Below, in pieces: positions 43,098-52,518 of a DNA stretch of 64,000 nucleotides (positions are counted from its first letter, which is position 1; each line of letters begins with the position of its first letter). The DNA is from Pseudomonadota bacterium (GTDB lineage: Bacteria; Desulfobacterota; Desulfovibrionia; Desulfovibrionales; Desulfovibrionaceae): positions 186,001-250,000 of the forward strand of contig JAEYDL010000018.1 of NCBI GenBank assembly GCA_023403845.1. Reading direction: 5' to 3'. Under the pieces are notes generated by a model. It ran no database searches and was not told the origin of the DNA. It saw only the letters and a program-made list of their open reading frames with translations. A program made the translations under genes and the position numbers.

Positions 43098-45746
43098 ATG
43101 TCCGAAAACGCACTGCCCAAAGGGTATGAACCCCATGCCGTGGAAGACCACTGGCGTGAGCATTGGGAGAAGAACAAGACCTTTACGCCCGACCTCGACG
43201 GTCCCGGCGAGCCTTTCTGCATCGTCATTCCGCCGCCGAACGTCACCGGGGCCCTGCATATCGGGCATGCCCTGAATCACACCCTCATCGACGTGCTCTG
43301 CCGTCATGCCCGGCAAAAGGGCAAAAAAGTACTGTGGGTCGTGGGAACCGACCACGCCGGCATCGCCACGCAGAACGTGGTCGAACGCGCTCTGGCCAGG
43401 GAAGGCAAGACCCGCCATGACCTCGGCCGCGAAAAGTTCGTCGAGCGCGTGTGGGAGTGGCGCGAAGACTACGGACACCGCATTCTGAATCAGATCCGCA
43501 TGCTGGGCGACTCCGTGGACTGGACGCGGGAACGCTTTACCATGGACGAGGGACTGTCCAGGGCCGTGCGCAAGGTGTTCGTGGAACTCTACAAGCAGGG
43601 CTACATCTACAAGGGCAAGTACATCATCAACTGGTGCAGCCGCTGCCACACCGCGCTTGCCGATGACGAAGTGGATCATATTCCCGAAAAGGGGCACCTC
43701 TATCACGTCCGTTACGACTTCGAGGACGGAAGCGGTTCCGTGGTCATCGCCACGACCCGTCCCGAGACGATCATGGCGGATACGGGAGTCTGCGTGCATC
43801 CCGAGGACGAGCGTTACGCGGGCCTCATCGGCAAGAAGGTCGTCGTCCCGGTGATCGGACGCACCGTCCCCCTGTTCGCCGACCGCTATGTGGACCGGGA
43901 GTTCGGCACCGGCGCGCTCAAGGTCACGCCCTGCCATGACCCCAACGACTGGACGCTCGGCGAGCGCCATCACCTCGAATTCATCCAGTGCATTGATGAA
44001 AACGGCGTCATGACCGCCGAGGCCGGTCCCTACGCGGGGCTGACCAAGGAAGAATGCCGCAAGCGCATCGTGGCCGACCTTCAGGCTTCGGGGCAGCTCC
44101 TGAAGATCGAGGATCTCGATCACAGCGTCGGCCATTGCTACCGCTGCAAGACCGTCGTGGAACCCCACATGTCCGAACAGTGGTTCGTAGCTTCCACCAA
44201 GCTGGCGCCCCGCGCCCGCGCCGCCGTGCCAGAAATGACGCAGATCTTCCCCGAGAACTGGACGAAGACCTATTACAACTGGCTGGACAACATTCGCGAC
44301 TGGTGCATCAGCCGCCAGATATGGTGGGGACACCGGATTCCCGCGTGGACCTGCCAGCACTGCGGCAAGCTGATCGTGGAGGAGAACGACCCCGCCGTCT
44401 GCCCGGATTGCGGCTCCACGGAGCTTGAACAGGAGTCCGATGTCCTCGACACCTGGTTCTCCTCCGCCCTGTGGCCGTTCAGCACGCTCGGCTGGCCGGA
44501 AAAGACCCGGGAACTCGAAATGTTCTATCCCACGGCCGTGCTGGTCACCGGGTTCGACATTCTGTTCTTCTGGGTGGCCCGCATGATGATGATGGGGCTG
44601 CATTTCATGGATGAGGTGCCCTTCCGGCACGTCTATCTGCACGCCCTCGTCCGCGACGCCGAGGGCCGCAAGATGTCCAAGTCCACCGGCAACGTCATTG
44701 ATCCGCTGGTGATGATCGAAAAATACGGGACGGACGCTCTGCGCTTCACGCTCACGGCGTTCGCCGCCATGGGCCGCGACATCCGTCTGTCCGAGGAGCG
44801 CATCGAGGGCTATCGTCATTTTGTCAACAAGCTGTGGAACGCGTCCCGCTTCGCGCTCATGAATCTGCCGGAAGAGACGCCCGCCCCCGTCGATCTCGCC
44901 GCAGTGCACGGTCTGCATCACCAGTGGCTCCTCCACCGTCTTGAAGAAGTCAAGAAGGACGTGGACGAGGCCATCGAAGCCTACCGCTTCAATGATGCGG
45001 CCCAGACGCTGTACAAGTTCCTGTGGAACGAGTTCTGTGACTGGTATCTGGAACTCATCAAGCCCGACATGCGCGAGGAAGGCTCTCGCAAGGTCGAGGC
45101 TCAGTATGTGCTGTGGACCGCCCTGCGCGAATTCCTGATTCTCATGCACCCGATCATGCCGTTCGTGACGGCAGAAATCTGGCAGGCCCTTCCCGGCGGC
45201 GCCGGATCCGACCTTGCCGTACAGCCCATGCCCGAACTCCGTCCTGCCTGCCTCAACCCCAGAGCCTCGGAACAGATGGAGTTCGTACAGTCCGTCATCA
45301 GCATGATCCGGACCATTCGCGCCGAACTGAACATCGCGCCCTCCTACCGGCTCACTGTGCTGCTGCGTCCCGTGGACGACGAGCAGAAGGCCATCCTTGA
45401 GGCGAACCGCGAGGTCATCGTGACGCTGGCCCGACTCGGCGAACTCGTCATCGACGCCGGGGGCGAAGCGCCCAAGGCTTCCGCCAGCCATGTGACGCAG
45501 GGCTGCGAAGTCATTGTGCATCTGTCCGGCGCGGTGGATTTCGCCGCTGAACTGGCCCGCCTTGAAAAGGAACTTGGCAAGATCGACAAGGAAATGGGCG
45601 GACTGAACCAGAAACTCGCCAATGAGGGCTTCGTCAGCCGCGCACCAGCCGAAATCGTCCAGCGCGAGCGCGACCGCGTCGCCGAACTGGCCGACGCCCG
45701 CGCCAAGCTCACGGCGCTTCAGCAACGCTTCCGCGACGTCATGTAA
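43098..45746 (+). CDS. valS: valyl-tRNA synthetase
   Basis: The 882-residue class I synthetase charges tRNA-Val. HIGH is at 54-57 (GALHIGHA) and KMSKS at 525-529. The CP1 editing domain lies between, with an ATTRPETIMADTGVCVHPED block, followed by an anticodon-binding domain and a C-terminal coiled coil (ELARLEKELGKIDKEMGGL). Zinc-type Cys pairs are present near 420-435 (CQHCGKL, CPDCGS). Length is normal. It is followed by a strong terminator. Confidence 0.98.
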   Translation: MSENALPKGYEPHAVEDHWREHWEKNKTFTPDLDGPGEPFCIVIPPPNVTGALHIGHALNHTLIDVLCRHARQKGKKVLWVVGTDHAGIATQNVVERALAREGKTRHDLGREKFVERVWEWREDYGHRILNQIRMLGDSVDWTRERFTMDEGLSRAVRKVFVELYKQGYIYKGKYIINWCSRCHTALADDEVDHIPEKGHLYHVRYDFEDGSGSVVIATTRPETIMADTGVCVHPEDERYAGLIGKKVVVPVIGRTVPLFADRYVDREFGTGALKVTPCHDPNDWTLGERHHLEFIQCIDENGVMTAEAGPYAGLTKEECRKRIVADLQASGQLLKIEDLDHSVGHCYRCKTVVEPHMSEQWFVASTKLAPRARAAVPEMTQIFPENWTKTYYNWLDNIRDWCISRQIWWGHRIPAWTCQHCGKLIVEENDPAVCPDCGSTELEQESDVLDTWFSSALWPFSTLGWPEKTRELEMFYPTAVLVTGFDILFFWVARMMMMGLHFMDEVPFRHVYLHALVRDAEGRKMSKSTGNVIDPLVMIEKYGTDALRFTLTAFAAMGRDIRLSEERIEGYRHFVNKLWNASRFALMNLPEETPAPVDLAAVHGLHHQWLLHRLEEVKKDVDEAIEAYRFNDAAQTLYKFLWNEFCDWYLELIKPDMREEGSRKVEAQYVLWTALREFLILMHPIMPFVTAEIWQALPGGAGSDLAVQPMPELRPACLNPRASEQMEFVQSVISMIRTIRAELNIAPSYRLTVLLRPVDDEQKAILEANREVIVTLARLGELVIDAGGEAPKASASHVTQGCEVIVHLSGAVDFAAELARLEKELGKIDKEMGGLNQKLANEGFVSRAPAEIVQRERDRVAELADARAKLTALQQRFRDVM

Positions 45747-45752
45747 ACAACG

Positions 45753-45792
45753 GGAAGGGGAAGGGCGACAGCTCTTCCCCTTCCGCCTTTCG
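45753..45792 (+). terminator. terminator after valS
   Basis: A perfect 11-bp stem (GGAAGGGGAAG 45753-45763 / CTTCCCCTTCC 45774-45784) with a 10-nt loop is followed by GCCTTTCG. It ends 38 bp after the valS stop codon. Confidence 0.8.
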
Positions 45793-45847
45793 TTTCCTCC
45801 GGATTCAACACGCCTCAACCCGAGACGAAAGCCTCCCCCAAAACGTC

Positions 45848-46705
45848 ATGAAACTGTCCGCATCCTCGCCTTACAGTTCGCTCTGCCTGCTGCTCGTCTC
45901 CATGATTTCCATCCAGTGCAGCGCCTCTCTGGCCAAAACAATTTTCCCGCTTGTGGGTCCGGAAGGCACCACGGCCCTGCGACTCATGGTCTCCGCCGTC
46001 ATCCTGCTTGTGGTCGTGCGCCCGTGGCGCAGAAAGATCACCCGGCAGGCATGGAAACCCATCGTCCTGTACGGTCTGTCCACGGGATGCATGAACATGT
46101 GTTTCTATCAGGCCATCAGCCGTATTCCTCTGGGCGTGGCCGTGGGGCTGGAGTTCACGGGGCCCATGGCCGTGGCCCTGCTCTCCTCCCGACGGATCAC
46201 GGACTTTTTATGGATCATTCTGGCGGCAGCAGGACTTTATCTGCTTCTGCCCCTGCGCGCTGCAAATGATATTGATCCGGCCGGTGCGCTTTTCGCCCTT
46301 TGCGCGGGATGCTGCTGGGGACTGTACATCGTTTTCGGGAAAAAGGCCGGAAACAGCGGCGACAGCGCTGCCTCCGTGGCTCTGGGCATGCTGGTGGGAG
46401 CCTGTTTCATCTTTCCCTTCGGCATCTTCTCTGCGGGCGTCGCCATGTTCGCCCCCTCCGTCCTGCCTCTGGCCGTGGTGCTCGGCATCTTCTCCTCGGC
46501 TCTGCCCTACGCTCTGGAAATCCATGCGCTCAAAAACCTGCCTGCCCAGACTTTCGGCATTCTCATGAGCATGGAACCGGCCCTTGCCGCCCTGTCCGGC
46601 CTTATCTTCCTGCACGAGGCGCTCACCCTCGGCCAATGGCTGGCGCTTGCCTGCATCATCGCCGCCTCCCTCGGCGCGACGCTGACTTCCCGCGGCAGGC
46701 GCTGA
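45848..46705 (+). CDS. EamA-type exporter, RhtA-like (threonine/homoserine efflux family)
   Basis: The 285-residue protein has ten hydrophobic helices in two EamA halves. The opening SMISIQCSASLAKTIFPLVG and GTTALRLMVSA follow RhtA closely, as does GLEFTGPMAVAL. RhtA proteins export threonine, homoserine and related compounds; the true cargo here is unknown. The start at 45848 has no strong ribosome site visible. It lies between valS and a phosphoesterase gene on the same strand. Confidence 0.88.
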   Translation: MKLSASSPYSSLCLLLVSMISIQCSASLAKTIFPLVGPEGTTALRLMVSAVILLVVVRPWRRKITRQAWKPIVLYGLSTGCMNMCFYQAISRIPLGVAVGLEFTGPMAVALLSSRRITDFLWIILAAAGLYLLLPLRAANDIDPAGALFALCAGCCWGLYIVFGKKAGNSGDSAASVALGMLVGACFIFPFGIFSAGVAMFAPSVLPLAVVLGIFSSALPYALEIHALKNLPAQTFGILMSMEPALAALSGLIFLHEALTLGQWLALACIIAASLGATLTSRGRR

Positions 46706-46845
46706 TGTCGATCAAGCCGACAAGCACCCCTGAAATGGCCCGGGCGCCGGCTCCTTTCCAGATCACCCCCGAGGCCGATCGGAACCGAGCGGAACGGTTT
46801 CGATGCTCCGGCGAACCTTCCGTCCCAGAAAGAGACTGAATCCGC

Positions 46846-47991
46846 ATGCATCTGCTTACGCTAGTGTCGGGCCTTGTCGGCCTGTACGTAATCCTCCGCG
46901 TCGTGCTGCCCGCGCGGCTGTTCTGGCCGCTGAAGATTCTGGCATCCCTTCTGATTTTCGCCTGCGCCGAAAAGCTGTACCTTGTCAGGCTCTTCTACGG
47001 CTCCATGAGTGCCTACAACATGAGCTTTCCCGCTGCCGTCATTTCCGGAACGCTGAACGCCTTCGTCATCATGCTGTTCCTGCTGGCGCTGCTTCGCGAC
47101 ATATGGCGGCTCCTGCGCTTCGTCATCCGCCGCAGGCGCGACCGCTCCGGCCGCTCCGGCCAGCTCGGTCTGACGGCCGCCGCCGCGTTGCTGGCCGTCT
47201 TTTCCGTATGGTCCGCCCTGAGAGTTCCCGACGTGCGCGAAGTCGACCTTTACGTCCCCAATCTCCCGCCCGCCCTCGCAGGACTGCGCATAGCCCAGCT
47301 TTCGGACCTGCATATCGGCCCCACGTTCGGAGAACGCTGGCTCGCGGAAGTCGTACACAAGACCAACGCCCTGCACCCGGACATCACGACCGTCACGGGA
47401 GACCTCGTCGACGGCTATCCGGCATCGCGGAAACGCGACATCGCGCCGCTGGCCGATCTCAAGGCCCGTTACGGCGTCTACGTGGTTCCGGGAAACCATG
47501 AATACTACTCCAGCGCAACGCAGTGGATCGCCTTTCTGCGCCGCATGGGGCTGACCGTGCTCGTCAACGACAACATCGGGCTGCACATTCTCTCCCGCTC
47601 CGGAACAGAAAGCGCGATGTTGACCGTGGCCGGCATAACCGATCCGGCGGCCCGCAACATGGGACTGGAAGCGCCGAACCTGACAAAGGCGCTGTCCGGA
47701 GCCATCGGAACAACCCTGCTGCTGGCCCACAATCCCCGCCTCGCCCGGGCCGGTGCCAGAGCCGGCGCCGATATCCAGCTTTCAGGGCATACCCACGGGG
47801 GGCAACTCCTGCCTCTGGCCCCCATAGCGGCCCGCTTCAATGAGGGCTATGTCGCCGGGACATACGTCGTCGACGACATGCGCCTCTACGTAAGTCGGGG
47901 AACCGGTCTCTGGGGCGGCATGCCCCTGCGCCTGTTCTGTCCTTCGGAAATCACGCTGCTGACTCTTCAGCCCGCCGAGACGAAAAAATAA
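46846..47991 (+). CDS. membrane-anchored metallophosphoesterase (YkuE-like)
   Basis: The 381-residue protein has about four N-terminal hydrophobic segments (residues 1-125) and then a calcineurin-type domain. The metal motifs occur in order: QLSDLHIG, TGDLVDG, PGNHEYY and GHTHGGQ. YkuE-type proteins act at the membrane on phosphorylated lipids or sugars; the substrate here is not known. The ATG at 46846 has no strong ribosome site. It follows the exporter by 140 bp. Confidence 0.9.
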   Translation: MHLLTLVSGLVGLYVILRVVLPARLFWPLKILASLLIFACAEKLYLVRLFYGSMSAYNMSFPAAVISGTLNAFVIMLFLLALLRDIWRLLRFVIRRRRDRSGRSGQLGLTAAAALLAVFSVWSALRVPDVREVDLYVPNLPPALAGLRIAQLSDLHIGPTFGERWLAEVVHKTNALHPDITTVTGDLVDGYPASRKRDIAPLADLKARYGVYVVPGNHEYYSSATQWIAFLRRMGLTVLVNDNIGLHILSRSGTESAMLTVAGITDPAARNMGLEAPNLTKALSGAIGTTLLLAHNPRLARAGARAGADIQLSGHTHGGQLLPLAPIAARFNEGYVAGTYVVDDMRLYVSRGTGLWGGMPLRLFCPSEITLLTLQPAETKK

Positions 47992-48227
47992 CCGGCCTGT
48001 CTCCCTTCACATTGACAGCCGGGAAGCACGGGTGCTATCCGAAATGATGTGCATCCCAAAATCTTCCGCCGAACGCCGCCCGTGCTTCAAAGCCGGATTC
48101 GCGTTCGTCGAAACGCCCGCCGGGATCGGAAACCGGGGCTTCCGACCTCTCCCGCCGGATTTCCGGGCAAACAGATACGTGACGGCTGACCGTCGATATT
48201 CAGGAATCTTTTCTGCAAGGACCCACG

Positions 48228-48614
48228 ATGAGCAACAACGCCCCCAAAATGAACCTGACCCGTGTTTCCCTGAACCTGGACAACGGGGCCGAAATGAACT
48301 TTTCCGGCAGGCCCTTCGCCGGCGGCTCCTGGTATGACGAGGAAACCGGGACTCTGACCCGTCAAAAGCTGTATATCGAAGAATCCGGAGAGCACGTCTA
48401 TTCCATCGTCACGGGGCAGGGGCAGGAACGCAGCCGCCGCGCCTACCGCGTCTCCCTCTCGGGCGAATCCTGCACTATCAACGACGGACGAACAAAAATG
48501 ACCCTTAATCTGGAAATGCTCATGCTCGCCGTCCGCTCTCTGGCCGGTATGGAACGCGCCGACGCGCTCACGCTGGACATGGTCGAAGAAACGCTGCGTG
48601 CTGCGAACTGCTGA
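48228..48614 (+). CDS. small conserved-looking protein of unknown function
   Basis: I do not recognise this 128-residue soluble protein. It has a beta-rich first half (LTRVSLNLDNGAEMNF, GGSWYDEETGTLTRQKLYIE) and a helical end (LEMLMLAVRSLAG, LDMVEETLRAANC). The ATG lies after GCAAGGACCCACG, a plausible ribosome site. Good codon use and a clear terminator directly downstream support it as a real gene. It stands alone between the phosphoesterase gene and dnaJ. Confidence 0.7.
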   Translation: MSNNAPKMNLTRVSLNLDNGAEMNFSGRPFAGGSWYDEETGTLTRQKLYIEESGEHVYSIVTGQGQERSRRAYRVSLSGESCTINDGRTKMTLNLEMLMLAVRSLAGMERADALTLDMVEETLRAANC

Positions 48615-48672
48615 GTTCCGGGAGCTGCGGAAACACGCCCTTTCAGCCGGTCATCCCGATTTTCATCACAAC

Positions 48673-48696
48673 CACCCGCTTTGCGGGTGCTTTTTT
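48673..48696 (+). terminator. terminator after the 128-residue protein gene
   Basis: CACCCGC (48673-48679) and GCGGGTG (48683-48689) form a perfect 7-bp stem with a TTT loop followed by CTTTTTT, a textbook intrinsic terminator. Confidence 0.9.
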
Positions 48697-48730
48697 GTTT
48701 CGCGCCTGCGCCGCTCAACGGCTGAAACCT

Positions 48731-48767
48731 AAAAAACGCCGGTTCCACGGAGAACCGGCGTTTTTTT
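48731..48767. terminator. bidirectional terminator, also ends dnaJ
   Basis: CGCCGGTTC (48737-48745) and GAACCGGCG (48752-48760) form a 9-bp stem flanked by six As on the left and seven Ts on the right, so it can stop transcription from both strands. It sits 23 bp beyond the dnaJ stop codon. Confidence 0.92.
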
Positions 48768-48789
48768 GTGCATCCGCCTTTTCAGGCGA

Positions 48790-49917
48790 TCATTTCTTTT
48801 TCTTTTTGCCCTTGCCGCCGAGCAGATTCTCGACGCCCTTCAGGATCTTTTCGGAAATCGAGTCGTCGGCACTGGCCTCAAACTCGCGCAACAGCTCCTC
48901 CTGACGGCCTGAAAGATTCGTCGGAGTCACGACAATGATCTCCACCAGCAGGTCGCCCGTACGTTTCTGTCCCACATACGGCAAACCCTTGCCGGGCAGA
49001 CGGAGCACCGTACCACTCTGCGTCCCTCTGGCGATCTTGAGTTCAAGAGGCCCGTCAAGGCCGGGAACTTCCAGCGTACATCCCAGCGCGGCCTGCACGA
49101 AGGAAATCTTGCGACTCAAGACAAGATCCTGTCCCTGACGTTCAAAGGTCTTGTCGTCCTCAACCTCGATGAAGACGTACAGATCCCCGTTGGGACCTCC
49201 GTTGCTTCCGGCCTCGCCTTCGCCGCGCAGACGCAGACGCATACCCGTATCCACTCCGGCAGGCACGCGTACGGAAAGTTCCCGCATTTGCTGGACGGTT
49301 CCCTTGCCGCGACAGCGCGGACAGGGCTTCGGAATGACGTAGCCTTCACCGTGACAGGTCGGACAGGGCACGACGAACTGGAAAAATCCCTGAGAATTGC
49401 GTACCTGTCCAGAACCGCCGCACTGGCGGCAGGTTTCGCGGGAAGACCCCGGAGCGGCTCCGGACCCCTTGCAGTCTCCGCAAGGAACCTGCCGGGGAAT
49501 AGTCAACGAAATTTCGTCTCCTCGCGCGGCCTGCACGAAGGATATCTTCAAATTGTAACGCAGATCGGCGCCCGCCGCAGGGCGGGGACCGCTACGCCGC
49601 GAACCACCCATGCTGAACCCGAACATGTCGCCGAATATGTCGCCGAAATGGGCGAAAATATCCTCGGCCGATCCGAATCCCTGAAAATCGTTGCCGGTTC
49701 CGGCGTGGCCGAACTGGTCGTAACGGGCACGCTTCTCGGGATCCCGAAGAACCTCGTAGGCTTCGGCGGCTTCCTTGAAGCGCTGTTCGGCCTCGGCATC
49801 GCCGGGGTTATGGTCGGGGTGGTTCTGAAGGGCCAGTTTGCGGTAGGCCCGCTTGATCTCGTCTTCCGACGCATCGCGGGCCACACCGAGAACTTCATAA
49901 TAATCACGTTGAGCCAT
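48790..49917 (-). CDS. dnaJ: chaperone protein DnaJ
   Basis: The 375-residue co-chaperone has a J domain with HPD (NHPDHNPGD), a Gly/Phe-rich linker and four zinc-finger repeats (CGDCKGSG, CRQCGGSG, CPTCHGEG, CPRCRGKG). Two C-terminal beta-sandwich domains follow, and it ends in a run of lysines. It stimulates DnaK ATPase. It follows rpoZ by 35 bp on the same strand. Confidence 0.97.
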   Translation of the reverse strand: MAQRDYYEVLGVARDASEDEIKRAYRKLALQNHPDHNPGDAEAEQRFKEAAEAYEVLRDPEKRARYDQFGHAGTGNDFQGFGSAEDIFAHFGDIFGDMFGFSMGGSRRSGPRPAAGADLRYNLKISFVQAARGDEISLTIPRQVPCGDCKGSGAAPGSSRETCRQCGGSGQVRNSQGFFQFVVPCPTCHGEGYVIPKPCPRCRGKGTVQQMRELSVRVPAGVDTGMRLRLRGEGEAGSNGGPNGDLYVFIEVEDDKTFERQGQDLVLSRKISFVQAALGCTLEVPGLDGPLELKIARGTQSGTVLRLPGKGLPYVGQKRTGDLLVEIIVVTPTNLSGRQEELLREFEASADDSISEKILKGVENLLGGKGKKKKK

Positions 49918-49952
49918 GGCGGATTCAAGGGGGGTTGGAACAGAACGAAAGA

Positions 49953-50189
49953 CTAGTCGTCCTGATCGGGTTTGGATTCGGTGGCAGGGAAGGTATAATG
50001 GCTCATGTCTTCGGGAAAAACCTTGCCGGCGGCGATTTCGCGCAACGCCGTCACGATTTCCTTGTTGCGGGATTCAACCAGAGGCTCATAGCCTTCACGG
50101 AACTGGCGCACCCGCTTGATAGCCATCTGTACAAGAAGAAAACGGTTGCCGACGCGTTCCTGGCAGTCTTCAACAGTGATGCGTGCCAT
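49953..50189 (-). CDS. rpoZ: RNA polymerase omega subunit
   Basis: The 78-residue protein opens with MARITVEDCQERVGNRF, the standard omega N-terminus, followed by LVQMAIKRVRQ and the ESRNKEIVTALREI helix. GGAGG lies 8 nt before the ATG at 50189, which favours this start over an upstream in-frame one. It assists assembly of RNA polymerase and forms an operon with dnaJ. Confidence 0.95.
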   Translation of the reverse strand: MARITVEDCQERVGNRFLLVQMAIKRVRQFREGYEPLVESRNKEIVTALREIAAGKVFPEDMSHYTFPATESKPDQDD

Positions 50190-50330
50190 AAGTGCAGCCT
50201 CCAAAGGGACGGGCCTTCCTCTCCAGTCTCACAACTATAAGCCCGGAGACGTATTTGTCCAGAGAAAGAAAAAAACCCGACAGGTAGCAGTGTGCAAAGG
50301 GGAAATAAATACCTCCGAACCTCCGTACTG

Positions 50331-51701
50331 TCAACAGGCAACCATGCTTACGGCAAGCCCTCCCAGCGACGTCTCCTTGAATTTACAGCTCATTTCCCGC
50401 CCGGTTTCGGCCATGGCCGCAATGGCCGCATCCAGCGAAACCTTCTGCGCGTAGGGATCGGTGCCCGTTGTGATCACCGCGGCGTTGTAGGCCTTGACCG
50501 CGCCCATGGCATTGCGCTCGATGCAGGGAATCTGCACATATCCCTGTACGGGATCGCAGGTAATGCCGAGATGATGTTCCAGCGCCACCTCGGCGGCGTT
50601 TTCCGTATACCGCGACCGATTTCCCCGGGCATCCGCCAGCATGGCGGCGGCCATGGCCGAGGCCACGCCGACTTCCCCCTGGCATCCCACCTCGGCCCCG
50701 GCGATGCTCGCGTTGTGCTTGGCAATGAATCCCACGGCCGCAGCGGCCAGAAAGCCTTCCCGGATGGCGCGGTCTCCGATGAAAAGATCATGGCGCATGG
50801 CGTACACAATGGCTGGCATGACTCCGGCCGCCCCGCAGGTAGGGGCGGTCACGATGACCCCTCCGGCCGCATTTTCCTCGGCTGTGGCGAAAGCATACGC
50901 ATTCAGCAGGGTCAGGAACCTGTCGGGTCCTGCAGGAAGACGGGCGGCGCGCTCCCGGAGCATCGCAGCCTTGCGACTGACTTTCAGCGGACCGGGCAAA
51001 AGCCCATCGCTGTCCAGCCCCCGACGGACGCTCTCCTCCATGCGGTCGAGAATGGTATTCAGTTCACTGATGATTCTGGTTCGCGGAAGTCCGGTGACGG
51101 CCGTTTCGTTGTCGAGAATGATCTCGTAAAGGTTTAGACCCTTTTCACGAACAATACCACGCAGTTCCGTCATGTTTCGATATTTGTGCACAGGGTCGCC
51201 CAGTACGGGCGGTTCCCAGCCTTTCCACTGAATGAACCCGCCGCCCACCGAGTAATATTCCTTCTCATGCAGCACATGTCCTTCCGCATCGAGCAACTCG
51301 GCGACCAGGGTGTTGCTGTAGGGAAAATCATGAAGTACAGCAGCATGTTCCACATCCTTCAACCGCATGACGGCTCGCCCCTCGCCAAAATCCACGGCAT
51401 GTTCCTTTTCCGGATCGGCAGACAGAGATTCGAGCAGACCCGACGGGCAGTTCTCCGGGGAAGTTCCCAGCACGCCGGCCAAAACGGCCGCATCGGTTCC
51501 ATGCCCGTCCCCCGTGGCGCTGAGCGAACCGAAAAGCCTCACCCGGACGCGCGCGGCCCGGACAAGCAGATCACGGGGAAGACCGGCGCACTCGCTCGAA
51601 AAATGATGTCCCGCCTTCATCGGCCCGATGGTATGCGAGCTGGAAGGACCGGGACCGACCTTGAAAAGATCGAACAGAGATGTGGTGATATATGAATTCA
51701 T
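50331..51701 (-). CDS. sdaA: L-serine dehydratase, iron-sulfur type (single chain)
   Basis: The 456-residue enzyme deaminates L-serine to pyruvate with a 4Fe-4S cluster. It has the N-terminal SLFDLFKVGPGPSSSHTIGP block and the C-terminal half with TAPTCGAAGVMPA, NASIAGAEVGCQGEVG and CDPVQGYVQIPCIERN, which supply the cluster cysteines. The ATG at 51701 has TGAGGACG upstream and gives the normal family length; the longer open frame to 51908 is not needed. It diverges from marC. Confidence 0.94.
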   Translation of the reverse strand: MNSYITTSLFDLFKVGPGPSSSHTIGPMKAGHHFSSECAGLPRDLLVRAARVRVRLFGSLSATGDGHGTDAAVLAGVLGTSPENCPSGLLESLSADPEKEHAVDFGEGRAVMRLKDVEHAAVLHDFPYSNTLVAELLDAEGHVLHEKEYYSVGGGFIQWKGWEPPVLGDPVHKYRNMTELRGIVREKGLNLYEIILDNETAVTGLPRTRIISELNTILDRMEESVRRGLDSDGLLPGPLKVSRKAAMLRERAARLPAGPDRFLTLLNAYAFATAEENAAGGVIVTAPTCGAAGVMPAIVYAMRHDLFIGDRAIREGFLAAAAVGFIAKHNASIAGAEVGCQGEVGVASAMAAAMLADARGNRSRYTENAAEVALEHHLGITCDPVQGYVQIPCIERNAMGAVKAYNAAVITTGTDPYAQKVSLDAAIAAMAETGREMSCKFKETSLGGLAVSMVAC

Positions 51702-51813
51702 GCCGTCCTCACGTCGCCCCGCGCTACGGGGATAATCTTCTTGAAGAAAACGGGCTTCCCTGTAATGCTCTGGTTCCGCCCCAGCGGCAGAACCCCTGTC
51801 AGGAGACTTCCCG

Positions 51814-52422
51814 ATGGACATCCTTGTCGGAGATTTTTTCAGTACGGTCATCAAGCTGTTCGCCCTGCTCACACCGCCTGCCGTCCTCAGCGCCTTCCTT
51901 GGCGGCACCCAGAACTACGGACGGAAACGCAAGCGCCGGACGGCGCTGCGCACGGGAACAGCAGTCTTCGTCATCGGCGCCGTACTCTATTTTTTCGGCG
52001 ACGCGATCTTCAGCGTGTTCGGCTTCACGCTGGACGCCTTCCGCATCGGAGCGGGCGCCCTGCTCTTTCTGACCGCCGTCAACCTGATGGGAGAACCCAA
52101 AGAACATCATACCGCCGATACTCCGGAAGAAGACATCAGCATCGTTCCTCTCGCCATCCCCATCTGCATGGGACCGGCAAGCATCGGCACCCTGATGGTC
52201 CTCGGCGCTTCCGCCACGGACCTTTCCCACAGGCTTACCGGAGCCGGAGCCTTGCTGACGGCTTCCATCCTGATCACGGTCATGCTGCTTATGGCGGACC
52301 ATGTGCAGCGCGTGCTCGGCCGCACGGGCCTCGCGGCCCTCGCCAAGCTCACGGGCCTGCTGCTCGCCGCCATCGCCGCACAGGTGGTCTTTACCGGAAT
52401 CAGGAACTTTCTGCACTCGTAA
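51814..52422 (+). CDS. MarC-family integral membrane protein
   Basis: The 202-residue protein has six predicted helices and MarC motifs: FFSTVIKLFALLTPPAVLSAF at the start (Asn-Pro of the classic motif reads Thr-Pro) and IVPLAIPICMGPASIGTLMV in the middle. MarC proteins are listed as small neutral amino acid or multidrug transporters, but their cargo is poorly known. The ATG has TCAGGAGAC upstream. It diverges from the serine dehydratase gene, so a link to serine handling is possible. Confidence 0.9.
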   Translation: MDILVGDFFSTVIKLFALLTPPAVLSAFLGGTQNYGRKRKRRTALRTGTAVFVIGAVLYFFGDAIFSVFGFTLDAFRIGAGALLFLTAVNLMGEPKEHHTADTPEEDISIVPLAIPICMGPASIGTLMVLGASATDLSHRLTGAGALLTASILITVMLLMADHVQRVLGRTGLAALAKLTGLLLAAIAAQVVFTGIRNFLHS

Positions 52423-52518
52423 TACAGAATCGCCCTGGGGGACTTCCCACCGCCCGCCTTTTCCGCACGCGCATCCCAGGAAGCCTCCTTTCCGGGGAAT
52501 TCCGGAAACCTTGCCGCA

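Noticed and set aside
42966..45818. Long minus-strand open frame opposite valS
   Set aside because: It mirrors valyl-tRNA synthetase, whose motifs are all on the plus strand; no independent ribosome site or domain is seen.
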